A stretch of DNA of 10,503 nt from Hyphomicrobiales bacterium (GCA_021775515.1 JAJFHR010000061.1:1-10503); one strand, 5' to 3'. Counted from the first letter of the stretch, positions 1-7,992 are shown. Notes: a model not told the origin generated them from the letters alone. Made by a program: numbers and translations.

Positions 1-91
1 GTTGCAGTTCAGCCAGATCATTGGCTGTCAACTGTTGCCCGTTGAAAAATTTTAGTCGTTCGATGCTGGGAATATCCGCTTGCGTTGCCAT
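1..91 (-). CDS. N-terminus of an unidentified baseplate-associated protein (truncated by window edge)
   Basis: The reverse strand reads from an ATG at 91-89 for 30 codons and is still open at the window edge, so only the N-terminus is visible. It begins MATQADIPSIERLKFF and continues with NGQQLTANDLAELQ. A GAGG Shine-Dalgarno at 104-101 lies 9 nt before the ATG, and the gene follows the stop of the 345-aa gene by 20 nt, which supports this start. The segment resembles the start of that upstream neighbour: both have Ile-Pro near residue 7, then an aromatic residue, Asp/Asn-Gly-Gln, a Leu, an Ala and an Asp in the same spacing. I infer a paralogous baseplate or fibre-docking component of the same particle. 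Its function cannot be stated from 30 residues. Confidence 0.82.
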   Translation of the reverse strand, partial: MATQADIPSIERLKFFNGQQLTANDLAELQ

Positions 92-100
92 AACACTAAA

Positions 101-104
101 CCTC
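101..104 (-). promoter_or_regulatory. Ribosome binding site of the truncated last gene
   Basis: GAGG on the minus strand, 9 nt upstream of the ATG at 91-89, inside a 20-nt spacer. It is the main support, with the N-terminal similarity to the neighbour, for calling a gene that has only 30 codons in the window. Confidence 0.7.
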
Positions 105-111
105 GTTTGTT

Positions 112-1149
112 CTAAATAGGTGGTCGTACAACCTGGAAAAATGGAAAAGCAGGAAATCCCGCCAGGGTAAATGCCAGTTGCAAATTAAACGCAGGCTCAC
201 AACCAGTAACCGGCTCAACACCTAACCAGAAAAGAGACCACCCAAGCCTTTCAGCTTCTTCTGGTTTAGGTAATGTAGATTCGGGTTGAAAGATACGATA
301 AGTGAATCCTTCTCGATCTGCGTCAGTAATAAATCGCAATCCATCAAGAAATAATGTTGATTCCATATCTGTGGTATCCGAATTAGCGCTGTTATTTTGC
401 TTCTCTTCAACACTGCGATCCAGAATGGCAAAATAAAAAGGATTTTTGGTAAAACCGGCATCCGAGGTGTCCACCTTAACTTCAAGACCCTGTTCTGGGT
501 CGACACCTATGGGACTATCATTTTTCCCAGTCCACACGTTCCATCCGGTACGTCGCTTCTCAGTCGTACCCCAAGCCATATGCGGCCGGACAAATGGTTG
601 GGTGTAGCGCCGGGCTCTAAAATCAAGCGCCCCTTGAATAATCCCGTCTAAGATATTTATCTGCACCAAGGGTATCTGCGACCCAAAGCGAACCGCTGCA
701 GGTCTCTTCCAGGCAAAAACAGGTCGCTCGTGCCGCAAATCGAAGCCACTATTCAGACACACATTTTCCAATTCCGCCCGATTCCCGAATGCACTGTCAT
801 CCGGGTAGCTCATAGTCAGTACAAAAGATGCACGACCGTCGATCTTGGGGATAGACAGACTCAGTTCGTTTGGCGACAAGATATTCAATCCCAAGGAATC
901 CACTGCGTAACCAGGGCCTACAGACACTCCCGTACCCCCAGAATTGACTGACGCTATTCCGCCTTCAGTCTGAACTACCTGGGTCACTTCGAAACCGAGT
1001 GCAATACCCCATGTGTCGTGAAGATAACGCACATGAAGACGACTTGACCGGTCATCGCGCTGGCGGTCATTTTCCATATCAAGTGCTGACAGCAACTGGC
1101 CGTCTCGGTATGTCACCTGATCCATTGGTATCTCAAGATCACTTGTCAT
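112..1149 (-). CDS. Unidentified 345-aa protein of the baseplate operon
   Basis: A complete reading frame whose ATG overlaps the stop of the 797-aa baseplate gene by 4 nt (ATGA). A GAGG Shine-Dalgarno lies 6 nt upstream, at 1159-1156. I do not recognise a named family over the full length. Residues about 1-60 contain a motif (aromatic-x-Asp-Gly-Gln-x-Leu-x-Ala-x-Asp, then a charged helix with HVRYLHDTWGIALGFEV) that I associate with uncharacterised proteins coded beside eCIS and tail baseplate genes. The middle is beta-rich in appearance, with scattered Trp and Gly. The C-terminus (about 310-345) is rich in Phe and Pro. No signal peptide or clear membrane segment is visible. Its place directly after the two J-like genes, where fibre genes usually begin, suggests a baseplate-periphery or fibre-docking role; this is inference. 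The next gene starts with a related motif, so the two may be a duplicated pair. Confidence 0.9.
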   Translation of the reverse strand: MTSDLEIPMDQVTYRDGQLLSALDMENDRQRDDRSSRLHVRYLHDTWGIALGFEVTQVVQTEGGIASVNSGGTGVSVGPGYAVDSLGLNILSPNELSLSIPKIDGRASFVLTMSYPDDSAFGNRAELENVCLNSGFDLRHERPVFAWKRPAAVRFGSQIPLVQINILDGIIQGALDFRARRYTQPFVRPHMAWGTTEKRRTGWNVWTGKNDSPIGVDPEQGLEVKVDTSDAGFTKNPFYFAILDRSVEEKQNNSANSDTTDMESTLFLDGLRFITDADREGFTYRIFQPESTLPKPEEAERLGWSLFWLGVEPVTGCEPAFNLQLAFTLAGFPAFPFFQVVRPPI

Positions 1150-3539
1150 ATTTCACCTCTTATCACTTCAACGCTATGCTCACCAGGCGTCACCAGCCAG
1201 GTCGAACAAACGTTCAAATTGCCGCACTGGGGTTTTTCACCATCCTCCGCTCGTAGCGAAAGCTCCAGCACATGATCTACACCCACCACACCGTCGATCA
1301 ATTGCAGGATCTCACTGCGGTATACATCCCGGCCAAAAGGCCAACCTTGGTTGTTTGGGCCACCAGTTCTCGGATCCAAAAAAGTATTCAGCGCTTCAAC
1401 TATGCGTTCACGCACACGGGTCACGTCGGCGAAGGGCTGCGTTCGTACTTGCGCTGCAACGCGCACTTCCAGGTATTGAGGTCCGACGACTTCCAGCCGC
1501 GTGGTAACAATGCGCCTGCGTCCAAGATAACGCCGTGCGACGTCCAGCTGACCCTGACTGGGTTCTGGCCTGGTCGTGGACATCTCGGGCACGATGACGA
1601 TGGTCACCACACCCGGCGCCTTAAGACACGGAAAATCAGGATGAATCCCGGACCAGGCTCGAGCGCGGGCAATCTGCGTACCCGGTGTATCTAATACCAG
1701 GCGTTCAATATCCACCAGATTGACCGCTCGTGTAGGTGCCCGTAATGACTGCACCCGCCTCCGGTCAATCTGATCCAAGGATCGGCATTTAAACTCGGCG
1801 CACAGCTCCAACAGTCGTTCATGCGCATGCAGCGTTTCAAAGGCGCGACCAATGGCCGAAGCCAGGGTCTCTTTAGCCGTGCCCCCATTTGCTGAGATAC
1901 GATTGCCGGTTATTCTCGAAAGCTGACTTCGAATATCTTCGGAAAGCTTGGCCAATAATAATTCGTTGTGTGGCGTCACAGATAATTTGGTAACAGTTTT
2001 TGCAGGAACATTACCCTCGTCAGCGCGTGTCGAGCGGTAGCTGACTATAATAACCGCGGTTTTCGAAGGAATCAGCCCGCGCTCACCATCACCAAAACGA
2101 ATCTGACCTTTCGTTTCTTCAACCACAAAATGACGATCGGTTGACCTTGAAGCGTCAAAATCATTTTGTCTGATCCATTCATCCCAGACCTCACCATCAT
2201 GGGTATAAAGATATAAATTTTCAGGCTGGGCGGCAGCTTCCGGTAGACTCAATTGCTGGTTAGCTTGATCATCGCCTCTTCCTGCCACTGCCATTTCCAA
2301 AGTAATGTGGCCGCCTGCACCAGCCGCAGGCGGCTCATAGGCCAACACAAGCACATCAGGAAAATCCGGTGCATCTTCAGTTTTGAAAAAGGCGAGATTC
2401 TCGATGACACCATTGGCACCCATCTGCATTTTTAGCCGGGTCGTACTTCCAGGAGTCGGTTCTGGGCCTTTCAGTGACACATCGTCTGCAATGGAGAATG
2501 ACTGAAATACCGGCACTGCCTGTTCGGCGAGCACACTATTCGGTGCCAGGCCCAACAATACCGGCACAGCATCGTAGGCGCCTTCTGTGAGCCGACACCG
2601 CAGATAAAAGAGAGGGTCTTGGTCGGATTTGCGAACGATCGTCGTCGGCACATAGATCTCTACAATGCCGTCCAGCGTCAATGCTCGCGTGTCATCCATC
2701 ACCTGTCCCACTACTGGCGTCGATGGTGTTATGAGCGATTGTAACGGTGTCCACACTTCGGGACCGACGCCGGTTAAGGCCTCCCAGATAACACGTGCCG
2801 AATGATGCAGGGGCAGTGCTTCCAAGGTTTGACCGGACGTCGCATCCGACTCTTCACACTGGATAGCCGGCAACACTGGACGGCAAGATGCTCTCTGGGC
2901 TGTCGCCTCATTGTTGATTCGTCTGCGCTCAGTTGCATCATTTCCCGGCCCTTGGAAATGGAAGGCAAAGGATATCGGCACATCAGTCGGTAGTTCGCTA
3001 AAACCGAGATAAAACGCTGCATCCGTTAATGGACGGCTACCCAACGGTTCTATCGGAAAACCATCCATCCAATCGCTTGTTCGGTCGCGGATAGTCAATT
3101 CGCCTTGCTCGTTCAGTTCCTGCACCTTTACGGCACTCAGTTTGACGTCTGAAATAGTCACATCGCGCAGGGTGCGAAAACGGATAACCTCCCCTTCAGC
3201 ATCCATCGCTTCGAATGTCACACCTTTTGGCAATGGCAATTCAAATGGATTGTTGTCCGCATCTGGAGGTGTAAAGGTCAAAATCGTCTGTGCCGCTCGG
3301 GAGGATAATGCATTGAATCCGATCAAAGAAAGAAATTTGTGCAGATGCCGTTCCGGTATGCGGTTCAGCCGATAGACTGTCATCTCTGTCAACCAGGCGA
3401 AGAGCTCCATCAACGTAATACCCGGGTCGTGGATATTATGATCCGTCCACTTGGGTGCATAACGTGGAATGAGCGCACGCCCTTCGTCGACTAAGTCAGC
3501 CCAGCGCCGATCATCCAAGTTTGGTAATGGTAGTGGCAT
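1146..3539 (-). CDS. Baseplate J-like protein (Afp12-like wedge component)
   Basis: 797 aa. It starts at the ATG 3539-3537, which shares one base with the upstream stop (TGATG); GGAGG sits 6 nt before it. Residues 1-77 have the N-terminus typical of this family, with Trp-Thr-Asp-His-Asn-x-His-Asp-Pro-Gly-Ile-Thr followed by LMELFAWLTEMTVYRLNRIP. Residues about 475-490 carry the J-type signature GQIRFGDGERGLIP, followed by a beta segment and GNVPA. Residues about 717-760 hold the C-terminal block TGGPNNQGWPFGRDVYRSEI, which is shared with the 1248-aa neighbour. Contractile-tail J/gp6/gp7-like proteins form the wedge that surrounds the hub and starts sheath contraction; that role is inferred by homology. 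A single divergent copy of the Trp-rich module of the neighbour is seen at about 249-300. Being second of two J-like genes, it best matches Afp12. Confidence 0.92.
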   Translation of the reverse strand: MPLPLPNLDDRRWADLVDEGRALIPRYAPKWTDHNIHDPGITLMELFAWLTEMTVYRLNRIPERHLHKFLSLIGFNALSSRAAQTILTFTPPDADNNPFELPLPKGVTFEAMDAEGEVIRFRTLRDVTISDVKLSAVKVQELNEQGELTIRDRTSDWMDGFPIEPLGSRPLTDAAFYLGFSELPTDVPISFAFHFQGPGNDATERRRINNEATAQRASCRPVLPAIQCEESDATSGQTLEALPLHHSARVIWEALTGVGPEVWTPLQSLITPSTPVVGQVMDDTRALTLDGIVEIYVPTTIVRKSDQDPLFYLRCRLTEGAYDAVPVLLGLAPNSVLAEQAVPVFQSFSIADDVSLKGPEPTPGSTTRLKMQMGANGVIENLAFFKTEDAPDFPDVLVLAYEPPAAGAGGHITLEMAVAGRGDDQANQQLSLPEAAAQPENLYLYTHDGEVWDEWIRQNDFDASRSTDRHFVVEETKGQIRFGDGERGLIPSKTAVIIVSYRSTRADEGNVPAKTVTKLSVTPHNELLLAKLSEDIRSQLSRITGNRISANGGTAKETLASAIGRAFETLHAHERLLELCAEFKCRSLDQIDRRRVQSLRAPTRAVNLVDIERLVLDTPGTQIARARAWSGIHPDFPCLKAPGVVTIVIVPEMSTTRPEPSQGQLDVARRYLGRRRIVTTRLEVVGPQYLEVRVAAQVRTQPFADVTRVRERIVEALNTFLDPRTGGPNNQGWPFGRDVYRSEILQLIDGVVGVDHVLELSLRAEDGEKPQCGNLNVCSTWLVTPGEHSVEVIRGEI

Positions 3540-6500
3540 CAGGTTCCTCCGTACAAGTTTTCAGGGGTTTCCATCTCGATGCGAATGGACCCTGCCACCA
3601 CAATGCGATCAGGTGGCACGACGACCTGCTCCCCGCGGGGCGTATTCCGAAGCAGCAGGTTGAGTTCCCGCACATAATCCACACCGTTCACCGACTCCAG
3701 TAATGCCGCCGCATCCGACAGGTACACATTCCGACCAAATGGCCATCCGAGACCCTCAGGCCCACCGGTCAAGGGATGCAGAAATCGCTGCAGAGCGAGT
3801 TGAACTCGTTCTTCCACTGTCCCCGCCTCATTCACATCGTGTGACGCAATAAACGCCTCAATACCAATGGGCAAATAAGTCGGACCCACCACTGCAATAC
3901 GGCCTGGATCCATTGATGATGGGGCGCGTTCGGCAAGATAGTCGTGCACTTGGCGACGCAACTCGACGCTAGGCTGTGGTTCCGGTTCAAGGCTGTGGGG
4001 CACGATGATTAAAGTAATCCAACCGGGCGCCGGCCGGCCGTTAGGTGCAGTCGCGGGCAAGGCACGGGCAATTGCCACACCGGGCGAAGCCGCTTGAGCT
4101 AAAGCCTCGTAATCAGCAGTGGACAGTGAACGTCCACGATGACGGAGTGTATGAGGGCCTCGGGTTCTGACATTAGTGACAGTTTCAGCATCGGCACCGC
4201 CTTCGGCTGCGACCGGATTGGTCACGCCCTGAACAAAAGGGGCAACCCCCAGTAATTGATCGATCGCGTTTGCCGGCACATTGCCAACCAGCCCGCCGCC
4301 TGTCTGATAGCGGCGTACCAGGATGTTATTGGCACCAACCGTCGGGATCCTGCCATGCTGGCCGTCACCAAAAATAAGCCGTCCTCCTGTACGCTCCAGC
4401 ATGTAGTGGCGATCATCAGGACCCGAGTAGAACAAATGTGGACGAAATTGCCAGCGCACCCACACTTCAGTGACCGCACCGCTACGCGGATCAACAACGG
4501 AACGTATGTCATCCTCTGTTAGCCCCAGTTTCAGTAACTGCGCTTGAAGTATCGGCTGTTCCACTTCGGCGCGAGCACCCTCGAGCTCACGCACTTCGAT
4601 TCGTTCGCCGGGTAATACCGGTGCCTGGGAAAAGAACAGAGGCTGATTTTTCTGACCGGTACCTGAACCAAGCATTTCGTCATTCAGAGACTGGACTTGG
4701 GCAGCCCAGGTGGCGTTGAGATGGATACCGTGAATTAGGCTTTTTGGTGGCGCGCCGTCCTCTTTTAACCGCACACGGATCCAGTCCAGCGGCGTGCCAA
4801 ATCGGGGCAATGCGGCAAGTGTCACCGTCCCGCCCCTGTAGGTCTCTTTAAGGGGTGTCTCAAGAAAAATAACTGCGCTGTCCTCAACCTTTTGCACGGT
4901 CACCATCTCATGGGTCTTATCCTGCCGGACGATGACCCGATCACCCGGCTGAAAAATCGCGGACTCCAGGGCGTCGCTTGCTGTAATCCGGGTACCACTG
5001 GCCTGGCTGACAGCCGCCTGCGCACGTGGCGCGACATCGGGTGCAATGAAGGACAACATGCCCGGTCGCTGCAGGCCGGCCGTGCCGTCGGCGGCGGAGA
5101 GCTCACGCCAACGGACTCCGTCCCAGGCTTCCCATACTAGAGGCAAAGGAAATACGTCTCGCTCTTCAATATCCATGTAGAGACTGATCAGATCGTTGGG
5201 CAGCGGCTGGTCAAAACCCAGGTACAGGGCCGGCGTTACATCGGGTACCGGCCTGAAGGGTGGAAAGACTCCACCGGGCACACGCACATTGCGACTATGG
5301 AGTTCGAATTGGAAGTCGTCGTGTGTGAGACAGTGCTCTGGCTGTTCCCATGCGGAGCGGTAAGTATATCCAAAAGAAAATAACGCCAAAACCGGTGGGC
5401 GGGGTTCAATGATCGGAAAGAAGTTGATGTTATCCGATTGGGAATCGTACCAGCTCACCAGGCGCAGTCGGTTATAACTTCCGTTCAGGAGGCGAACCCG
5501 CACCCAAAGTGCCGTCGTACCATTGATTTCGGTCCGCTCTAAATCAAACGGAACGCGAAACGAAACTTCGCCGGCAGCCAACAAATTGATAGGCTCGTCA
5601 TCGACCGGCCCTACGAGACGTTTCCAGTTTTTGCCGTTCCAGTATTCCCAAATCAAGCGTGGTGGCGATAGCTTGGGTGATTCTTCTCTGCCGACAGCCG
5701 CTGCTTCAATGGGACTCAGATCGCTTAATGATTGCAGGGCGGTTTGCGCCGATTTCACGGCTTCGCGTGCCTTTCCGGCCGCTACACCGCTTTCTTGAAA
5801 AGTCGTATCGATATCATCCTCTTCGGCAACGAAACGCTTTCCTAATCGTGGAAGCCATATGATAATAGTCGAGGTTGATAGATCCTTCATTGCGGAAACG
5901 ACTTGAACGGCCGCATCAAGCAAGTCATCCACAGTGACAGGAGTCGCAACAATGATCTTTCTTAGCACCTCTTTACGCTCTTTGAGTTCAGTCAGTGCAT
6001 CATTATTGGCGGCGATCTCAATGAGACTTTGAGCCGAATGTTGTATGGCTTCGGCTGCCTTTACCGCTGCTGTCAGGATTTTATTTCCCACTGCGTTGAT
6101 GAGCGCCATGGCTTCATTGACGTCAGGTTTATATTGTTCTAGGTGACTGTCTGCTTCCTCTTCAGGTGTGATGACTTTATTGAAACTCATGGTGACGTAC
6201 GCACCAGGCTTGCTCAACAGCTCTTCGCTGGAGAAAAAGAAAACACTGTGATTGTCGGGATTTGTCCCGAGCGGATAAAATTGTCTGCTCAAGTCAATCT
6301 GCGTTCCGTTGGAAAAGGCAATATCCGGTAGGATCCCCCTCGGACCAAGGGGTCCGATTTGCTGCGCGGCCTCAGTCGAAATAGGAATGCCAACGAATAG
6401 CCACAGCGGCCGATTGATAACAGAACGCACCCGCACCCGATCCACCTCCGGCAATACTTGCGCCGGATCCGGCGGCAAAGACTGGTCTAAGCGTCCACGC

Positions 6501-7285
6501 ACCCAATGAGCTTCGATCTCGCTGACGGCCCTCTTTTCCGTTTCGCCGCATTCGGCACGAAGTCTGACTACCCCACTTCTGCTCAGACCTTCCGTGCCAT
6601 CTTCGCTCGCTGTCTGATCGTTTGAATCAAATGGCCGGAATGGTCGCCATAGCTGTCCATCCCAGAACTCCCATGCGATTTCTAATGGTTCACTGGCAAG
6701 CGTCGCCAACTCGAACTCGAGCTCAACTGTGGCTTCGCCGGCGAAGGCGAACAGAGTATCGTGAGCGACATAAAACTCGTGGGGTACGGGTTGAGACGGT
6801 TTGAAAAGCGTGAACGCACGCCCGCCGGCGAATTCGGCGGTATGATCGGCGTATTCGTCGTGGGCCGGCCACAATGTCTTTACCTCTACCAGACGCGCTG
6901 CTGCCATCGCTATGGCGTTTTCAGTCTCGAACATCAAGGGATTCGGCCGATCCGGCACCTGAGCGCCCAAGCGAGTGCGAGCTGCGATTCGTCCATTGCC
7001 GGCATTGGGCAAAGGTTTAAACACAACCGGCGCCCGTGCAGACTGGGGCGGGATCAAACTGATACCCAACATATCCAAAAAAGCCAGCAGGTTTTTATCA
7101 GGCGTTTGATTCAGTCGATGGATGATCACTTCCATGTAGCGAGCAAAAATCTGCATCAGCGCTTGCGCCGGGCCACCCTCGGCAGGCGTCAACTCTGGCA
7201 CATAATCGGGCCCACGCGCCAGAAGTTCTTTGAACACCTGCTCGGCATCGCGTGGATCCAGCAACGGTGTCTTATTCCGTCTCAT
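3539..7285 (-). CDS. Large baseplate J-like assembly protein (Afp11-like)
   Basis: 1248 aa. The ATG at 7285-7283 overlaps the gp25 stop by 4 nt (ATGA), and an AAGGTG Shine-Dalgarno lies 7 nt upstream. Residues about 1-130 form the helical N-terminus of the 'putative baseplate assembly protein' family (ALMQIFARYMEVIIHRLNQ, then FLDMLGISLIPP). Three copies of a Trp-rich module begin near residues 199, 543 and 714 (WEFWDGQLW, WEYWNGKNW, WEAWDGVRW), each followed later by a WVRxRL-type strand. Between the first two lies an Ala/Glu/Lys-rich helical stretch at about 373-540, likely a long coiled coil or helical hairpin. The J signature GGRLIFGDGQHGRIP is at about 963-979 and the C-terminal TGGPEGLGWPFGRNVYLSD block at about 1165-1189. 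By homology it is the main wedge protein linking hub, gp25 and sheath. It is long for a J-like protein, owing to the repeats and the helical insertion. No frame disruption is seen. Confidence 0.92.
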   Translation of the reverse strand: MRRNKTPLLDPRDAEQVFKELLARGPDYVPELTPAEGGPAQALMQIFARYMEVIIHRLNQTPDKNLLAFLDMLGISLIPPQSARAPVVFKPLPNAGNGRIAARTRLGAQVPDRPNPLMFETENAIAMAAARLVEVKTLWPAHDEYADHTAEFAGGRAFTLFKPSQPVPHEFYVAHDTLFAFAGEATVELEFELATLASEPLEIAWEFWDGQLWRPFRPFDSNDQTASEDGTEGLSRSGVVRLRAECGETEKRAVSEIEAHWVRGRLDQSLPPDPAQVLPEVDRVRVRSVINRPLWLFVGIPISTEAAQQIGPLGPRGILPDIAFSNGTQIDLSRQFYPLGTNPDNHSVFFFSSEELLSKPGAYVTMSFNKVITPEEEADSHLEQYKPDVNEAMALINAVGNKILTAAVKAAEAIQHSAQSLIEIAANNDALTELKERKEVLRKIIVATPVTVDDLLDAAVQVVSAMKDLSTSTIIIWLPRLGKRFVAEEDDIDTTFQESGVAAGKAREAVKSAQTALQSLSDLSPIEAAAVGREESPKLSPPRLIWEYWNGKNWKRLVGPVDDEPINLLAAGEVSFRVPFDLERTEINGTTALWVRVRLLNGSYNRLRLVSWYDSQSDNINFFPIIEPRPPVLALFSFGYTYRSAWEQPEHCLTHDDFQFELHSRNVRVPGGVFPPFRPVPDVTPALYLGFDQPLPNDLISLYMDIEERDVFPLPLVWEAWDGVRWRELSAADGTAGLQRPGMLSFIAPDVAPRAQAAVSQASGTRITASDALESAIFQPGDRVIVRQDKTHEMVTVQKVEDSAVIFLETPLKETYRGGTVTLAALPRFGTPLDWIRVRLKEDGAPPKSLIHGIHLNATWAAQVQSLNDEMLGSGTGQKNQPLFFSQAPVLPGERIEVRELEGARAEVEQPILQAQLLKLGLTEDDIRSVVDPRSGAVTEVWVRWQFRPHLFYSGPDDRHYMLERTGGRLIFGDGQHGRIPTVGANNILVRRYQTGGGLVGNVPANAIDQLLGVAPFVQGVTNPVAAEGGADAETVTNVRTRGPHTLRHRGRSLSTADYEALAQAASPGVAIARALPATAPNGRPAPGWITLIIVPHSLEPEPQPSVELRRQVHDYLAERAPSSMDPGRIAVVGPTYLPIGIEAFIASHDVNEAGTVEERVQLALQRFLHPLTGGPEGLGWPFGRNVYLSDAAALLESVNGVDYVRELNLLLRNTPRGEQVVVPPDRIVVAGSIRIEMETPENLYGGT
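5665..6167 (-). other. Region coding a long helical insertion in the large J-like protein
   Basis: This covers roughly residues 373-540 of the 1248-aa protein. The stretch is rich in Ala, Glu, Lys and Leu, has almost no Trp or Gly-rich turns, and reads as several amphipathic helices (for example NKILTAAVKAAEAIQHSAQS and AREAVKSAQTALQSLSDL). The flanks return abruptly to the beta/Trp-rich style of the rest of the protein. The edges are estimates from composition, not from an alignment. Confidence 0.6.
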
Positions 7286-7692
7286 GCTGGCTCACCTTCC
7301 ATCAGATAAAACGGATACACCAGGTTATAAAATGTATTCGTAGCCCGGATGCGGTAATGGATCTCGATCATCAGGCGGCCTTGTCGCGGTTCAGCAGTCA
7401 CCTCAACCGTAATGTTGTCGATGCGCGGCTCCCAGGTAATCAGGGCTTCCTCGACCCGGTGCCGAAGCAAGGCTTTGGTGGTGGTGTTAATCGGCTCGAA
7501 AACTAAGGTTTGGAGCCCAGCGCCAAAATCGGGTCGCATCACCCTTTCGCCCTGTGCCGTGCCCAGAATGATCTGAACCGCCTGGCTGATATCCTCTTCG
7601 TCCGAGGCCATGGCAATTTCCCCGTTTTCATCCGGTTGCAGAGGAAGGGCCCAGCCCCTGCCCAAAAATGCTTTTTCGTCGAATTTTTTCAT
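7282..7692 (-). CDS. gp25/GPW-like baseplate wedge protein (Afp9-like)
   Basis: 136 aa, the usual length for the gp25/GPW (lysozyme-like fold) family. A GGAG Shine-Dalgarno lies 8 nt before the ATG at 7692-7690. Family features are visible: an N-terminal GRGWALPL strand, the helix EEDISQAVQIILGTAQGERVMRP written in pieces as DISQAVQIILGT and GERVMRPDFGAGL, the Glu-Pro-Arg (EPR) motif near residue 88 within ITWEPRI, and a C-terminal beta-hairpin. In phage T4 and in Afp/PVC particles this protein sits in the wedge core and contacts the inner sheath end, helping to nucleate sheath assembly. It comes after the PAAR gene here, whereas in Afp the gp25-like gene (afp9) precedes the PAAR gene (afp10). 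Its stop overlaps the start of the large J-like gene, which suggests coupled translation. Confidence 0.95.
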   Translation of the reverse strand: MKKFDEKAFLGRGWALPLQPDENGEIAMASDEEDISQAVQIILGTAQGERVMRPDFGAGLQTLVFEPINTTTKALLRHRVEEALITWEPRIDNITVEVTAEPRQGRLMIEIHYRIRATNTFYNLVYPFYLMEGEPA

Positions 7693-7710
7693 GATTTCTG
7701 CTCCATCTCG

Positions 7711-7992
7711 TTAACCGCCGATGAGCACGTCACGCGCGCCACTAATGATTTGAGCGCCGCAACCGACCAGATCTCCAAGTCTTGCGGCGGGCTTTCCGCC
7801 AATGATCACAGTCCTGCTTCCTTTCGCTATTGTAGTGGGCGAATGTGGACCTGCTAATGGCGGTAAAGCGCAAATATGGGTGGTACCCGAGACCGCCGCC
7901 GGTTTATTACCGATAATGACCGATGTCACACCTGGCCCAACAATCGTTCCCGGGTGATTTGTCAAATCACTTATTCTTGCTGCTGGAGGCAT
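7711..7992 (-). CDS. PAAR-repeat spike tip protein (Afp10-like)
   Basis: 93 aa, a stand-alone PAAR domain with no C-terminal toxin extension. The ATG at 7992-7990 has a GAGGAG Shine-Dalgarno 6 nt upstream. The N-terminus MPPAARISDLTNHPG and the second KPAARLGDLVGCGA repeat are diagnostic. Candidate zinc ligands are His13, His39, His50 and Cys78, matching the His3-Cys pattern known for PAAR proteins; Cys41 is an extra cysteine close to His39. The protein should cap the beta-helix spike made by the gene just upstream and give the particle a sharp metal-bound tip for piercing membranes. It is separated by 20 nt from the spike gene and 18 nt from the gp25 gene. As the domain is bare, any effector must be carried elsewhere, for example in the tube lumen; that last point is inference. 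Confidence 0.96.
   Translation of the reverse strand: MPPAARISDLTNHPGTIVGPGVTSVIIGNKPAAVSGTTHICALPPLAGPHSPTTIAKGSRTVIIGGKPAARLGDLVGCGAQIISGARDVLIGG

Noticed and set aside
92..111. Possible promoter or terminator between the 345-aa gene and the truncated gene
   Set aside because: The spacer is only 20 nt, holds a Shine-Dalgarno and has no hairpin with a T-run or -35/-10 pair.
1272..1694. 140-codon plus-strand frame opposite the second J-like gene
   Set aside because: It is antisense to the conserved C-terminal block of the J-like protein, has no good ribosome site and shows no recognisable domain.
6761..7309. 182-codon open frame on the plus strand
   Set aside because: It lies antisense to the N-terminus of the large J-like gene, which has clear homology features. 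The translation is low-complexity in style, rich in Arg, His and Gln, with no recognisable domain, as expected for a shadow frame.
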